Part shown: positions 35,333-45,304 of the stretch, piece by piece
Layout: every line of letters starts with the position of its first letter
How positions within the stretch are numbered: the stretch's first letter is position 1
Assembly: GCF_016918545.1 (NCBI RefSeq)
Contig: NZ_JAFFQC010000016.1
Location: 26,960-90,959 of the forward strand
Length of the DNA: 64,000 nucleotides
Source of the DNA: Desulfobulbus alkaliphilus
GTDB taxonomy: Bacteria > Desulfobacterota > Desulfobulbia > Desulfobulbales > Desulfobulbaceae
Reading direction: 5' to 3'
Notes under the pieces: generated by a model
What the model saw: the letters and a program-made list of their open reading frames with translations, nothing else
Databases searched by the model: none
Told to the model about the DNA's origin: nothing
Translations under genes and position numbers: made by a program

Positions 35333-37765
35333 TTATTGTTCCAGCTGCAGAATGGCCACCTGTTCACGGGCCAAACGGGTCCACAAGGGGTCTGTTCCTT
35401 TTTCGGCCAGTTCGGTGAAGAGATTAAGGGATTCCTGACGGTTGTTCATGTACAGGGCAATTTGAGCCAGTCTGAAGCCGGCTTGTTCCGAGCCATGCTC
35501 TTGGGCTGCCAAACGGCGGAAGAGAGGGGCGGCCAGAGTGAGCTGGCCAGTTTGGAAGTAGGATTCCGCCAGGTAAAAAAGGGGCTCGCCTGCATTGAGG
35601 TACTGTTCAAGGTTCGGGTCACTGAGTATGGTGATCACTTGATCCCATTGCTGTTCGGTGAAAAAGATGTGGGCGCCGAGGAGGCTGAGCTGGGGTGTTT
35701 GCATCTGATGGTTGCTTTGCAGAAGGCGGATGGCCTGTGCAGAGCGACCGCTTGCAAAAATAGCCTGCACCTTGAGGTGAAAAATTTCCGGACCGTCTTG
35801 TCCCTGAGGATAACGGTGGAGATAACGGTCGGCGAACTCCTCAGCCCGGACATATTGACCGGCGGACAGAAGGGTGGTGATAAAAGGCAGGTACAGCTGT
35901 TCAGATTCTTCCGGAAGAGCAACTTCAAAGAGGTACTGATAGGTCTGAATGGTCTCAGCGACGAGACCGAGGGCACTGTACGCCTCGGCAACATCATACA
36001 ACAGGTCGGTGCCCAGCCAGCCGCGGGCAAAATACCCTCTGTTCTGCATGGCCAGGGTCAGTGCCTGAACATACTCCTGGTCGCTGACCAGTTGTCGTAT
36101 CACGCCAGGAAGTTGCTGAAAAAGCAGGGCCATGGTTTCGGTGCGCAGAGTTCCGCTTTGAAAAGCACGGAGGATGTCCATGCACTGTTCTACGCTTGCT
36201 CGGCGGTCTCCGGCAAGGGCATTGACCAGGGCCTGCTTGAAGAACGCCTCTTCCCGCAGGGAAACACTGCCGGCTTCTCGGCCCAGGCGGCTGTACAAAG
36301 TGGCGGCGGTTGCTGCATCGATACGTCCCGAGAGGTAATCCAGATCAGTTTGCCTGAGCAGGGCACGTTCGCCCCCTTCCGTGTGGGGAAAAGCATCTCG
36401 GATCTGGACCAGAGCGATTCTGCCGCTGCGTTCTGTTTCCGGAAGGTGCAACCTCGACTGAGCCCCCCGAAACAGAGCCAGATCCTGATATGGTTCATTC
36501 CTGAGCAATTCACTCAAGAGCTGATACCTTTCTCCTGCTTCACGGTACTGCTGGTTCCTGTACAAGGCATCACTGAAGCGGGCCAGAGACATCGGATCGC
36601 CAAGGAGCAGTTCCGGTCGTCGTTCATGCACTTCTCGGTAGCTATCCAGGGCCGCCCGAATATTGTCGGCATCATACAGGAGGTCGGCCTGCCGTAGCAG
36701 GTGGAGGTCAGGCAACATCGGGTCGTTGTCCGTGGATGCTTCAGCAAGTATGCGGCCTGCCTCGGCGGGCCGACCGGATGCGAGGACTGTTTCGGCTAAA
36801 ATCATGGCACAGTGACCGGGAAAAAGAGCGATAGTATTCATGTGCCGGCACAGGTATTTCAGTTCATGGGCTGCGGAATGGACCCTGCCGTTGTCTGCTT
36901 TGAGATAGAGAAAAAGCAGTTGAGCCAGGGTGGCCATCGGGGTATCGGGATATTCCCGGGCGATGCCTTGCAGGAGCAGGTAGGGTTCCTGATATTCTTT
37001 GGCTCGGACCAGAGCTTCGGCATAGGTGAGCAGGAGGCGCTCCTTGAACGACTCATCCGGTTGCTCCAGTACCTGTTCACGTAATACCCGGTGTGCTTCA
37101 TCCCATCTGTGCGCGCGGGCAAGAGATTCTATTTCTGGTGGAAGCCATTGCTCAAGGTCAAGGTCAGGAGGCATGGCGGCTGCCAGAGGAAAGGGAGGCA
37201 GCGAAAAACGTGGCGGCGGATTGATGGTGAGCGGTGCTTCGTGCAGCATGAAAAAGGATCTCCAGTCGTGAACATACGGTGAGATGTTGACTGGATTGAG
37301 GGCGTCGGCATGACGACGCTGGAGAACAGTGACTCCGTCGAATTCAGCTGAGAGTTCTGGATACCGGGCGGAGAGCGGGTTGCCGGGAAGGATTTCAACG
37401 ATGAGCAGGCCTGTTTCCTCGCGACTATCTGTGGTTACTTTTTGTGGAGGATAGCGGAAATAAAAGGAGAGGAGCATATCAGCACCCATCTGCCTGCTGA
37501 CCATTCTGATCAACCGTTCGTCGGTGGTCACTTCAACAATGTTATCGGCGATGACAGTGTCTTTCAGTTCCACAGTGACTCGTCGACCGCTGGTCTCGGT
37601 CATAAACGAGGGGAGTTGATCAAAGTGGAGAAAGAGCTGCAATCGTGCCACTTCGTCCTCGCGATTGATGATATTGAGCGTGGAGGCAGCCGTTGCAGAG
37701 GTCACTGAAAACTGATTGACAGTCAACAGGAACAGGGCGATTATGCAATACAACGAGTTTTTCAT
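35333..37765 (-). CDS. Secreted tetratricopeptide-repeat protein of the flagellar island
   Basis: 810 residues. An N-terminal signal peptide (YCIIALFLLTVNQFSVTSAT) is followed by about 110 residues with an AMIN-like beta pattern (LQLFLHFDQLPSFMTETSGR ... LIVEILPGNPL). The rest is helical TPR units up to the C-terminus (RRLAAQEHGSEQAGFRLAQI). It is probably periplasmic, scaffolding an envelope or motor part. Similar TPR genes stand next to flagellar loci in other Desulfobacterota, but no function is known to me. Confidence 0.85.
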   Translation of the reverse strand: MKNSLYCIIALFLLTVNQFSVTSATAASTLNIINREDEVARLQLFLHFDQLPSFMTETSGRRVTVELKDTVIADNIVEVTTDERLIRMVSRQMGADMLLSFYFRYPPQKVTTDSREETGLLIVEILPGNPLSARYPELSAEFDGVTVLQRRHADALNPVNISPYVHDWRSFFMLHEAPLTINPPPRFSLPPFPLAAAMPPDLDLEQWLPPEIESLARAHRWDEAHRVLREQVLEQPDESFKERLLLTYAEALVRAKEYQEPYLLLQGIAREYPDTPMATLAQLLFLYLKADNGRVHSAAHELKYLCRHMNTIALFPGHCAMILAETVLASGRPAEAGRILAEASTDNDPMLPDLHLLRQADLLYDADNIRAALDSYREVHERRPELLLGDPMSLARFSDALYRNQQYREAGERYQLLSELLRNEPYQDLALFRGAQSRLHLPETERSGRIALVQIRDAFPHTEGGERALLRQTDLDYLSGRIDAATAATLYSRLGREAGSVSLREEAFFKQALVNALAGDRRASVEQCMDILRAFQSGTLRTETMALLFQQLPGVIRQLVSDQEYVQALTLAMQNRGYFARGWLGTDLLYDVAEAYSALGLVAETIQTYQYLFEVALPEESEQLYLPFITTLLSAGQYVRAEEFADRYLHRYPQGQDGPEIFHLKVQAIFASGRSAQAIRLLQSNHQMQTPQLSLLGAHIFFTEQQWDQVITILSDPNLEQYLNAGEPLFYLAESYFQTGQLTLAAPLFRRLAAQEHGSEQAGFRLAQIALYMNNRQESLNLFTELAEKGTDPLWTRLAREQVAILQLEQ

Positions 37766-38015
37766 AGTCTACTGCAAGAGCGAAGGGCGTGGCCGGTATC
37801 GAGCTGCTGGACAGGAAAGGGGTTTGGTCATTGTTTTAGCAATAAGTATGCCGGCATAAAAATTCCAGTTTTTTCGGTTCACCGTATTATTTTTTCATTG
37901 CCGGTGAAAACCATCTTTGATGGATTCGTGTCTGTTGTGTCATCTTTTTGGCGGTGATGCGTGGACGCTCAAAGAGCGTGGCGGGACGAGCATTTGCCGA
38001 GAGGAAAGTGGGTGT

Positions 38016-39797
38016 ATGCCAAAAAAATATGAGATCAAATTAACTGATTTTGTTCATGAAATTGAAGTAATGCTCCAGCAGGCCCGGCCCTTTGTTCGTG
38101 ACCTTGTCAAAGGGGCGAAAGAAGGCTTTGCTTTCCAGGCCGCCTTGGATGTCTGTTGGCGTTTGTTTCATACTATTGATGAGCAGGCCAGGTCGGTGCA
38201 ACTTGAAAATCTGTCGGGTCCTGCCGATGCCATGCAATACCTGCTGGATCGAACCCGCTCCGGTTTGTTTTCTCTTCAGCCAGTCCATATATCTCTGCTG
38301 GCTGAATCCTACCGTTTCATTGAGCAGGGGCTTGATCTTGTTCGTGTCGATGAACATGATCAACGCCTGGCTGCGCCGGCCGCCGAGTTGAGCACGGCGA
38401 TTCTCCGTTCCGTTTTTATAGAGCACAAAGCCGGATTCAATACAGAAACCGCCTCAGCAGTTCACATTGATATACAGGAAGATTTTTTTCGGGAAACTGA
38501 GTGGCTGCTGGAAAAAGTGGAACAGGAATTCGTGTTGTGGGATTTTATCGCCATGGATCAGCAGCGAGTTGCCGGTCTGGGACGGCTTCTCCAGCGCCTG
38601 CGGGATAATTTTTCTTTTTTTGAGTTGCGGGAACCGGCACAGGTGTGTGGTGTCCTTGTTTCGATTCTGGACCGGTTTCTCAAGGGTTCTTTTTTTCATA
38701 CGGAATACCCAGAGCGTGTTTTTTTACGCAGTATTGATGCGGTACGCCAGTTTCTCTTCCAATACGACACCTTGGAAGATTGCACTATTGAAGGACTGGC
38801 CGAACATCTCGGTGCCCTGCAGGGCCTTATGCGCCAGCCACTCGGTGTATTGTTGATCGAAGCTGGCCTGGTGGATCCCCTGGAGGTGGATCAGGCCCTA
38901 GATCGTCAGAAATTGCATCGCGAGGAAAAACCGCTCCGTCTGGGAGAGGTTCTGGTCGACATGGGCAAGGTGACTCGGGACCAGGTAGACCAGATCCTTC
39001 GAACCCAGTCACGAATGCAGATTTCCGAACAATGGACCGAAGCAAAGACCCAGTCAGCGAGCGCGGCGCAGGAGCAGGATCCGTCGCTCTCCGTGCCTCA
39101 GGTCCATGTTTGCATTGACAGCCAAAAATTTGCCCAGATGATCGATCTGATCCGGGGTGTTGCAGCAAGGGAATCGGTGAAGGAGGGTGCTGTTGCCGTG
39201 CTGACCGGTTTGCTGGATTTGATGGAATCCCACCAGCAGGAGGCCGTGCCTGCTTTCCTTGCCCATCTGGAAAAAGTGGTGCGAGATCTGGCCGATAAAA
39301 CTCATAAGCAGGTGCGTTTTGACCTTGAAGGCGCTGGATTTTTTCCCGATCCAGTCACCTTGGCCCTGCTGGCTGAACCGATCTTTCATCTTCTCCGCAA
39401 TGCCATTGAGCATGGTGTGGAAGTGGCCAGAGAACGGGAGGCATTTGGCAAGAACAAACTGGGTCGACTCACGCTGGGAGCTTTGCGGGTACACGATGAC
39501 CTGTGGCTGAGCATTGAGGACGATGGTCGCGGTATGGATGTGAAGAAACTGGCGGCCATGGCCGTTGCTCGCGGACTCGTTGGGGCGGTGAGAATCGAGG
39601 GGTTGAGCTGCCGGGAATGTATCGACCTTTTGGTGCAACACCAAGAGAAAAACGATCGGCTTGAAAAATCAACCAGCCGGCCCTGCGGTTTTGTTGTGGT
39701 CAGCAGGGCAGTACAGCGACTTGGGGCTGCCTTTGATGTATGGTCACAGCCGGGAAAAGGAACCCGCATCACCCTGAAGATTCCGCACCGGTGCTGA
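38016..39797 (+). CDS. CheA-like histidine kinase with degenerate HPt and no CheW-like domain
   Basis: 593 residues from the ATG at 38016; a start 99 nt upstream is possible. The N-terminus resembles an HPt domain (LDVCWRLFHTIDEQARSVQL): His52 is present, but the usual HxIKG becomes HTIDE. Around residues 290-350 are two motifs of the type LGEVLVDMGKVTRDQVDQIL, known from type II secretion/pilus ATPase N-termini. The C-terminal ATPase has LLRNAIEHGVE (N box) and IEDDGRGMD (G1); the G2 box is altered. It ends at KGTRITLKIP, so the CheW-like P5 domain is absent. CheY follows. Kinase activity is uncertain. Confidence 0.8.
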   Translation: MPKKYEIKLTDFVHEIEVMLQQARPFVRDLVKGAKEGFAFQAALDVCWRLFHTIDEQARSVQLENLSGPADAMQYLLDRTRSGLFSLQPVHISLLAESYRFIEQGLDLVRVDEHDQRLAAPAAELSTAILRSVFIEHKAGFNTETASAVHIDIQEDFFRETEWLLEKVEQEFVLWDFIAMDQQRVAGLGRLLQRLRDNFSFFELREPAQVCGVLVSILDRFLKGSFFHTEYPERVFLRSIDAVRQFLFQYDTLEDCTIEGLAEHLGALQGLMRQPLGVLLIEAGLVDPLEVDQALDRQKLHREEKPLRLGEVLVDMGKVTRDQVDQILRTQSRMQISEQWTEAKTQSASAAQEQDPSLSVPQVHVCIDSQKFAQMIDLIRGVAARESVKEGAVAVLTGLLDLMESHQQEAVPAFLAHLEKVVRDLADKTHKQVRFDLEGAGFFPDPVTLALLAEPIFHLLRNAIEHGVEVAREREAFGKNKLGRLTLGALRVHDDLWLSIEDDGRGMDVKKLAAMAVARGLVGAVRIEGLSCRECIDLLVQHQEKNDRLEKSTSRPCGFVVVSRAVQRLGAAFDVWSQPGKGTRITLKIPHRC

Positions 39798-39959
39798 ATG
39801 GAGCGGGAAATCGTTGTCATCCAGCAAGAAAACTTGCTTTCCTGGTTTTGATCTTGATAAAATCTTTGCAGAAAGGATATCCCGTTGTCATTTTGGATAC
39901 GTTGAGCAGATTGACATATCGGGTATGGTTTTTTTTAAATGAGCAGGAGAGAGAATACA

Positions 39960-40331
39960 ATGGCTAAAAATGTTTTACTAGTAGACGATTCCAGTACTAT
40001 GCGAAAAATTATCAGCCGCTCATTACGACAGGCAGGGCTTGATTTCGGTGAAATTTATGAGGCCGGTGACGGCCAGGAAGCCTTGGCCGTTCTCGAAAAG
40101 GAATCGATAGACATTGTCTTGAGCGATATCAACATGCCGAATATGAACGGGATCGAGTTTCTCCGTGAAAAGGGAAATCGTCCTGGAATCAAGGATATTC
40201 CTGTCTTTATGATCTCCACCGAAACCGGTGAGGATATTATTGGAGAAGCGAAGAGTCTTGGCGCTATCGGTGCCTTGAAAAAACCATTCACCCCTGACAA
40301 GGTCAACGAGGTCCTTGGGCCGTTGATGTAG
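39960..40331 (+). CDS. CheY-type response regulator
   Basis: 123 residues, a single receiver domain. Acidic pair in NVLLVDDSSTMRKIISRSLR, phosphoacceptor Asp in IDIVLSDINMPNMNGIEFL, Thr in MISTET, and Lys in LKKPF. No output domain, so it acts like CheY, probably on FliM. AGGAG precedes the ATG. A perfect -35 TTGACA (39911-39916) with a 17-nt spacer and TTTAAA lies just upstream, but it would give a very short leader. Confidence 0.93.
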   Translation: MAKNVLLVDDSSTMRKIISRSLRQAGLDFGEIYEAGDGQEALAVLEKESIDIVLSDINMPNMNGIEFLREKGNRPGIKDIPVFMISTETGEDIIGEAKSLGAIGALKKPFTPDKVNEVLGPLM

Positions 40332-40409
40332 GAAGAATGGGTTTCCCTTTCATCGATAATTGTCTGTGTACGGTTGGAGGGGTAGAGAAAACTGAGAAGG
40401 GGGGATGGT

Positions 40410-40877
40410 GTGGGCATTTTTATAGAAATCAGCGAAAAACTCATTGAGTCGACAGTAGAAATATTTACAGGAATGGTCATGATGGAGATCTCGGTAGCCG
40501 GAGAACCGCTCTCGAGCCTGGGATCGCTGCAACACTCCATCACCGGTATGGTCGGGTTGGCCGGTACCCATAAAGGTGTTTTGGCGGTTCATTTTCCCAA
40601 TCAGGTCGCCAAGGAGGTTACCAGCAGTTTTCTCGGCGTGGAAGTCGACGAAATCAACGAAGACGTCCAGGATGCCATTGGTGAGATAGCCAATATGCTG
40701 GGGGGCAATCTGAAAACCATTCTTTCCGATCGAGGTAAGGATATTCAACTTTCCTTGCCTTCAACAATTTCAGGTGAGAAGTACAGCTTTACCTCCCAGA
40801 CCGAAGTGGACCAGGTAATTCTGCCGTTCCAGGCACCTGGTGGTATTTTTTACGTTGAGGTGGAACTGGAACGTTGA
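40410..40877 (+). CDS. cheX: CheX-type CheY-P phosphatase
   Basis: 155 residues, GTG start after a G-rich ribosome site (GAAGGGGGG). The CheX/CheC active-site motif E-x2-N is in VQDAIGEIANMLGGNLKTIL (Glu92, Asn95). It should dephosphorylate CheY-P, whose gene is 78 nt upstream. Unlike CheC it has only one such motif. Confidence 0.9.
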   Translation: MGIFIEISEKLIESTVEIFTGMVMMEISVAGEPLSSLGSLQHSITGMVGLAGTHKGVLAVHFPNQVAKEVTSSFLGVEVDEINEDVQDAIGEIANMLGGNLKTILSDRGKDIQLSLPSTISGEKYSFTSQTEVDQVILPFQAPGGIFYVEVELER

Positions 40878-40926
40878 TCGTCTGCGCGAACATGTTGAAT
40901 TCATTTTACCCACGGAGTCGAGTTTT

Positions 40927-41385
40927 TTGGAACTGGAACAATTTTTGATTGACGCTACCATGGAGGTTTTTAATTCCATGGTCTTCATTGAGGTCGTCCC
41001 GGAAACCTCAGGCAAAACCGAAGTCCTTGCTGTTGATACCAACCTGATCAGTTGTATCGGCCTGGCCGGGGATTTGAAAGGGGTTGTCGCTATCCATTGT
41101 CCTGCCGCGGTGGCGCTGGAAATCACCGGAGCCATGCTGGGCATGGATATCGAGGAACTAGGCGAGGACTGCAAGGATGCCATAGGCGAAATAACCAATA
41201 TGGTCGCTGGCGGTCTGAAAACGGCCTTGGCCCCATTCGGTAGTAATGTTGAACTCGCGATTCCGGTCACCGTGATCGGTTCCTCGTTCCGAATCTCTGG
41301 ACTGGCTTCAGCAACACGGGTTTTTGTTCCTTTTGGCACCCCTTGCGGACGATTCGGTGTGGAACTCAAATATATTTTTTCCTGA
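40927..41385 (+). CDS. Second CheX-type CheY-P phosphatase
   Basis: 152 residues if translation starts at TTG 40927, which has GGAG nine bases upstream and gives the same length as the first CheX. A GTG at 40840, inside the preceding gene, would add 29 residues. The motif is KDAIGEITNMVAGGLKTALA (Glu88, Asn91 in the short form). It is clearly related to the preceding gene, probably an old tandem duplication. Confidence 0.85.
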   Translation: MELEQFLIDATMEVFNSMVFIEVVPETSGKTEVLAVDTNLISCIGLAGDLKGVVAIHCPAAVALEITGAMLGMDIEELGEDCKDAIGEITNMVAGGLKTALAPFGSNVELAIPVTVIGSSFRISGLASATRVFVPFGTPCGRFGVELKYIFS

Positions 41386-41724
41386 AGCAAAAGCATGCGA
41401 TGAAGTTGGCGGACGACCACTCTTTGTCAACGTTTATCTGGGACAAGTACAAGACCGTATGACCTGAATTCAAAACCGTTTACCACCTTTTCAAGTGTGC
41501 ACAGACAAACTGATGGGCCATGGTAGATCCTGTACGCGGCAGTTTGATCGTCCACAGGTGGAGTACTGGTGAACGGTTTCTCGCCACCGCTGGGGTATTC
41601 AAGGTTTTGATCACAGATGCTATAGGTTTTTAATTTTTCCGCCGAAACAGATCCATGCCTTGCGCGAGGCAAGCTGATTAGCCCACATGACTCGAATCGC
41701 CCTTTTGCCAACAATGTTTTATGT
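41386..41724. other. Gap before the CheX fusion gene
   Basis: 339 bases. A minus-strand frame (41427-41714, TTG start) has no ribosome site and no recognisable sequence, so I do not call it. The plus strand carries a possible sigma-28 promoter at 41621-41648. Confidence 0.5.
41621..41648 (+). promoter_or_regulatory. Possible sigma-28 promoter for the CheX fusion gene
   Basis: TATAGGTT (6/8), 12 nt, GCCGAAAC (6/8). The spacer is the same 12 nt as in the two flagellar sigma-28 boxes. Predicted start near 41655, leader about 70 nt. If real it places the fusion gene in the FliA regulon. Confidence 0.4.
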
Positions 41725-43587
41725 ATGAAAGCCAGGGAACGCTTTGATAAAATCCTCTTCGCCTGCTGTCATCGGATCCAGGAGGAAGTCGGCGCTCTCC
41801 TCGGGAAGCCGTTCAAGCTTGATCCGCCTCGGTTCCGGCAGATCGACAAAGAAGAACTGTTTGCCGATCAGAGCGGCCAACGTGTTCTTGCCCATGTTCG
41901 AATCGAGGGTGATGTACAGGGAGAAGGCTGCCTGCTGGCCGACATCCGTGATGCCATTCATGTTGGTGGCACACTTATCATGCTGCCGGAATCCGAACTG
42001 GCAAGCGTTGTTCAAAACGAAGACTATTCCGAAGAATTGGCGGACTCTTTTGGAGAAATCGCCAATATCGTCTGCGGGGCTGTTACCGTAACCTTTGAAG
42101 AGCAATACCCGAAAAATGTTCGTTTTATCCGTGTTGAGCAGGAGGTTGTAGCGCCGCGGAAAGGGGTGGTGGAATCCGTTCACCCCATTGCCGATATTGC
42201 CTGGTATGTCATGACCGTGCCTATGCATCTGGACGGGCATGATCTCGGCGAACTCGATCTGGTTATGCCGGCGCATGCGTTTGGACTGATTGCAGAGGAC
42301 CACCAGGAAATCAGGAACGAGTCGAATTCTCCCAGGACAAAAGAACCAGAGCGACTCGTGGCAAATTCTGCCGCCGAGCAAGTGGAGTCGGTACAGCCCA
42401 TTACCAGAGGAGAAAAATCCAGGGAGGATGACAAGGCGACCGAAGTTCTGGCAAGGCCTGTCTCGGAATCCGCGATCAATGAATCAAATCGACGACCGCG
42501 GTCGTCGGATGGCGGCAAGGACACAGGCAAACAGCAAGAGCTTGTTGACACTTTGCTGAAGAGTTGCCAGGAGAAGACAGGAGAAGAGGTGACCGGGCTG
42601 CTTGGTGGGAGTCTGGAAATCCTGCCGGAGGAAAACGAGATTATTTCGAAAGCTGATTTTCTCGATCGGACAGGGACAAAGCTGGTGATGTCCCGCATGG
42701 ATATTCGTGGAGAACATCAAGGGGAGGCTTTTCTCTTTATTGAACTTAAGGCGGCTATACATTTGGGTGGCACACTCATTATGCTTCCGGAGAGCGAGTT
42801 GGAAGAAACCGTCCGCCAGGAAACATTAGGGGACGATGCGCGGGACGCCTACGGAGAAATAACGAACATTATCGCCGGGGTTTATACTGCCGTATTTGAA
42901 CAGCGGTACCGCTCCAGGCTCGCCTTTGCCAAAACCTGCATGGAACTGGTCGCCCCCGCCAAAGTCGATCCCGATTCAGACGATGTCTTTCCCGATCATG
43001 CCTATTATCTTTCTTGCGGGAAAGTTCGCTACAACCAAAAGGAACTGGGGCGAGTGCAATTTCTTTTTCCACTTGCGGCCCTGGATCTGCAGGATCTGTT
43101 GGTTGCCAAAAGTGAGCCGATGGTAGAAGGTGAGCAGGTAGCCACGGTCACCGAGACCGTAAACCGGTCGAAGCAAGTGCCGGAACGGGAATCTGATTGT
43201 AAGCGGGATGACATCGGTGAGAGAACGGATATATTGATTTATACGGATGATGAAAGTGAAGGCGAGAAGATCGCCTCGATACTCCGGCACATGGGATATG
43301 CACCGCGCAATCTTCATTTCAAGGATTCGGTCAGTGCTGTGGTCGCGCCCTGTATTCGCCTGATTTTTCTGGTTATGCGCGAGGTCAATGAGCAAGGGTT
43401 TGGGGTGGCGATCAAGATCAGCAGTGCCGGCCTGGCCGTTCCCCTGGTTGCCGCTGGTCCTGCCTGGACGAGAACCATGGTGCTCAAGGCGGTGAAATAC
43501 GGTGCCAGTGACATTCTCATTACGCCTTCCACGGCTGATGATGTGAGGGAAAAGATAGAGCTCAACCTGGTGAAACAAGCGGCCTGA
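41725..43587 (+). CDS. CheX-CheX-pseudoreceiver fusion protein
   Basis: 620 residues. Two CheX/CheC-like domains (about 1-195 and 265-465), each with the E-x2-N motif (Glu111/Asn114 in DSFGEIANIVCGAV; Glu378/Asn381 in DAYGEITNIIAGV) and each containing GGTLIMLPESELE. A charged linker lies between them. Residues 502-617 have a receiver fold (DILIYTDDESEGEKIASILR ... LKAVKYGASDILITP). The acidic pair is kept, but there is no Asp after the third strand and the conserved Lys is Thr, so phosphorylation is unlikely. It may be a constitutive or regulated CheY-P sink. No clear ribosome site. Confidence 0.82.
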   Translation: MKARERFDKILFACCHRIQEEVGALLGKPFKLDPPRFRQIDKEELFADQSGQRVLAHVRIEGDVQGEGCLLADIRDAIHVGGTLIMLPESELASVVQNEDYSEELADSFGEIANIVCGAVTVTFEEQYPKNVRFIRVEQEVVAPRKGVVESVHPIADIAWYVMTVPMHLDGHDLGELDLVMPAHAFGLIAEDHQEIRNESNSPRTKEPERLVANSAAEQVESVQPITRGEKSREDDKATEVLARPVSESAINESNRRPRSSDGGKDTGKQQELVDTLLKSCQEKTGEEVTGLLGGSLEILPEENEIISKADFLDRTGTKLVMSRMDIRGEHQGEAFLFIELKAAIHLGGTLIMLPESELEETVRQETLGDDARDAYGEITNIIAGVYTAVFEQRYRSRLAFAKTCMELVAPAKVDPDSDDVFPDHAYYLSCGKVRYNQKELGRVQFLFPLAALDLQDLLVAKSEPMVEGEQVATVTETVNRSKQVPERESDCKRDDIGERTDILIYTDDESEGEKIASILRHMGYAPRNLHFKDSVSAVVAPCIRLIFLVMREVNEQGFGVAIKISSAGLAVPLVAAGPAWTRTMVLKAVKYGASDILITPSTADDVREKIELNLVKQAA

Positions 43588-43593
43588 TCGACT

Positions 43594-44664
43594 TTACTCA
43601 GTTTCTCCTTCCTCAATGCCCGTGTTGAAGAGTTCCTTTTTTTTGATTTTTTCCAGCAGGGTTGTTCGCTTGAGGTTGAGAAGACGGGCCGCCTCTTTTT
43701 TGTTGCCTTGAGCCATCTTCAACGCCTGCACAATCAGGCGGGTTTCAAAATCGTTGACCAGTCCATTGAAATCAATGCCGCTCTCCGGCCAGGTCTCATG
43801 AAGTGCCGGAGCGGCTTGCGAAAACAACAGCAACTGCTCCGGCCCAGACCCATTCTCTTCCTGCTGGCAGGACGGGGCCGGCGTTCCTGGACCATGCTGA
43901 TATTTTTCGGGGAGGTCGCCGTAGCACACCTGGCAACCACCGTGGAGGATGGTCATGTGCTGGATAAGGTTCTCCAGTTCTCTGACATTACCTTTCCAGG
44001 GGCAGGAAGTGAGGGTCTTCATGGCGACCAGGTCGAAACCGGTCAAGGCCTTCTTCTTGTTTTTTCCTATGGCTTTGATGAAGTGTTCAATGAGCAGAGG
44101 TATGTCCTCTGGTCGGTTGCGCAATGGAGGGATGAAAACCGGGATGACATTGAGCCGGTAGTACAGATCTTCCCGGAACTTGCCTTCGGCGACCATCTGT
44201 TCGAGGTTGCAATGGGTGGCGGCGATGATTCTGACATCCACCGGGATCGGTTTCAGCCCGCCAACCGGTTCGAACTCTCTTTCCTGGAGGACCCGCAGCA
44301 GCTTGGCCTGAAGAACCGGTTTCATGTCCCCGATTTCATCGAGAAAGAGCGAGCCGCCGTTGGCATATTCTATGCGGCCGATTTTGGATCCCGTTGCCCC
44401 GGTAAAGGCTCCTTTTGTATACCCGAACAACTCGCTCTCCAGAAGATCATCGGGGATCGCGGCACAGTTGACCGGTACAAAATGGTGTCCACTCCTTGGG
44501 CTGTTGGCATGAATGGCTTTGGCCACCAGTTCCTTGCCTGTTCCTGACTCACCCTGGACCAGTACGGTGCTGGAACTGTCTTCAGCCAGTTTTTCGATCA
44601 GTTTGAACAACCGCTGCATAGGTTCGCTGCGACCGATTATTCCACAGAAAGAGTTGTGGGCCAT
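43594..44664 (-). CDS. Sigma-54 activator without receiver domain (FlrC/FleQ-like)
   Basis: 356 residues. The AAA+ domain begins almost at the N-terminus: Walker A GESGTGKE (38-45), GAFTGA intact (85-90), Walker [12 protein letters not shown]-terminal Fis-type helix-turn-helix follows ([20 protein letters not shown]). No N-terminal sensory domain, so activity is probably set by abundance or a partner. The cyclic-nucleotide-binding gene 4 nt upstream is the obvious candidate. It may drive the sigma-54 promoters at motA and fliF; this is inferred. Confidence 0.9.
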   Translation of the reverse strand: MAHNSFCGIIGRSEPMQRLFKLIEKLAEDSSSTVLVQGESGTGKELVAKAIHANSPRSGHHFVPVNCAAIPDDLLESELFGYTKGAFTGATGSKIGRIEYANGGSLFLDEIGDMKPVLQAKLLRVLQEREFEPVGGLKPIPVDVRIIAATHCNLEQMVAEGKFREDLYYRLNVIPVFIPPLRNRPEDIPLLIEHFIKAIGKNKKKALTGFDLVAMKTLTSCPWKGNVRELENLIQHMTILHGGCQVCYGDLPEKYQHGPGTPAPSCQQEENGSGPEQLLLFSQAAPALHETWPESGIDFNGLVNDFETRLIVQALKMAQGNKKEAARLLNLKRTTLLEKIKKKELFNTGIEEGETE

Positions 44665-44668
44665 GGGC

Positions 44669-45169
44669 TCAGTCCGGAAGATTGTCAGCGAGTTTACTGG
44701 TGGTGAGGCGCATGTTGAGGCTCAGTAATCGCATGATTTTTTTCAGCAGGGTGATACCCACAACCGGGTAACGATTGGTGAGAATATCAAAACCTTTTTT
44801 TGTCAAGATAATGACAACCGAAGGCTGTCGGGCGATAACCGTGGCAGATCGCGGCGATTTATCGATGATCGACATCTCACCGATGGTATTTCCCTTGCCC
44901 AGTCGGGCGATAACGCGATAAGTCCCGTTGGTCGATGTTTTCAGGACGTCGAGTAAACCGCGGACCACAAAGCACATGAAATCTCCCTTGTCCCCTTCAG
45001 CGAAAAGGTGTTCGCCGCGCAGGATCTCCGCATGGTTCATATGGCGGGAAAGGATATCGATCTCATCGGTCCGAAAGGCATCAAACAGGGGCAGGGTCAG
45101 GATCAAGTCCCTGGTCTTTTCCTCGTTTTCCGTGAGTTCTTGATCAGGTGCAACAGGTATTTTTTTCAT
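44669..45169 (-). CDS. Cyclic-nucleotide-binding domain protein
   Basis: 166 residues, a single Crp-like sensor domain: [40 protein letters not shown], and the phosphate-binding cassette [20 protein letters not shown]. There is no helix-turn-helix after it, only a C-terminal helix, so it is not a Crp/Fnr regulator. It is co-transcribed with the sigma-54 activator (4-nt gap). It may pass a cyclic nucleotide signal to that activator; this is inference. Confidence 0.88.
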   Translation of the reverse strand: MKKIPVAPDQELTENEEKTRDLILTLPLFDAFRTDEIDILSRHMNHAEILRGEHLFAEGDKGDFMCFVVRGLLDVLKTSTNGTYRVIARLGKGNTIGEMSIIDKSPRSATVIARQPSVVIILTKKGFDILTNRYPVVGITLLKKIMRLLSLNMRLTTSKLADNLPD

Positions 45170-45304
45170 GCCAGCGGCAACCAGACGGCGTTATCAGCCG
45201 GCAACGGGTCGGGAGGCGGCCTTTGATGGCCTTTTTGCCGGTGTTGAGTATGATTTCTTAATCAGCCTACCATAGGTGAACCCTGAAAAACAAGGAGCTT
45301 TCCT

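Noticed and set aside
41427..41714. 95-codon minus-strand frame before the CheX fusion
   Set aside because: TTG start without a ribosome site, no family resemblance, and it overlaps a likely plus-strand promoter.
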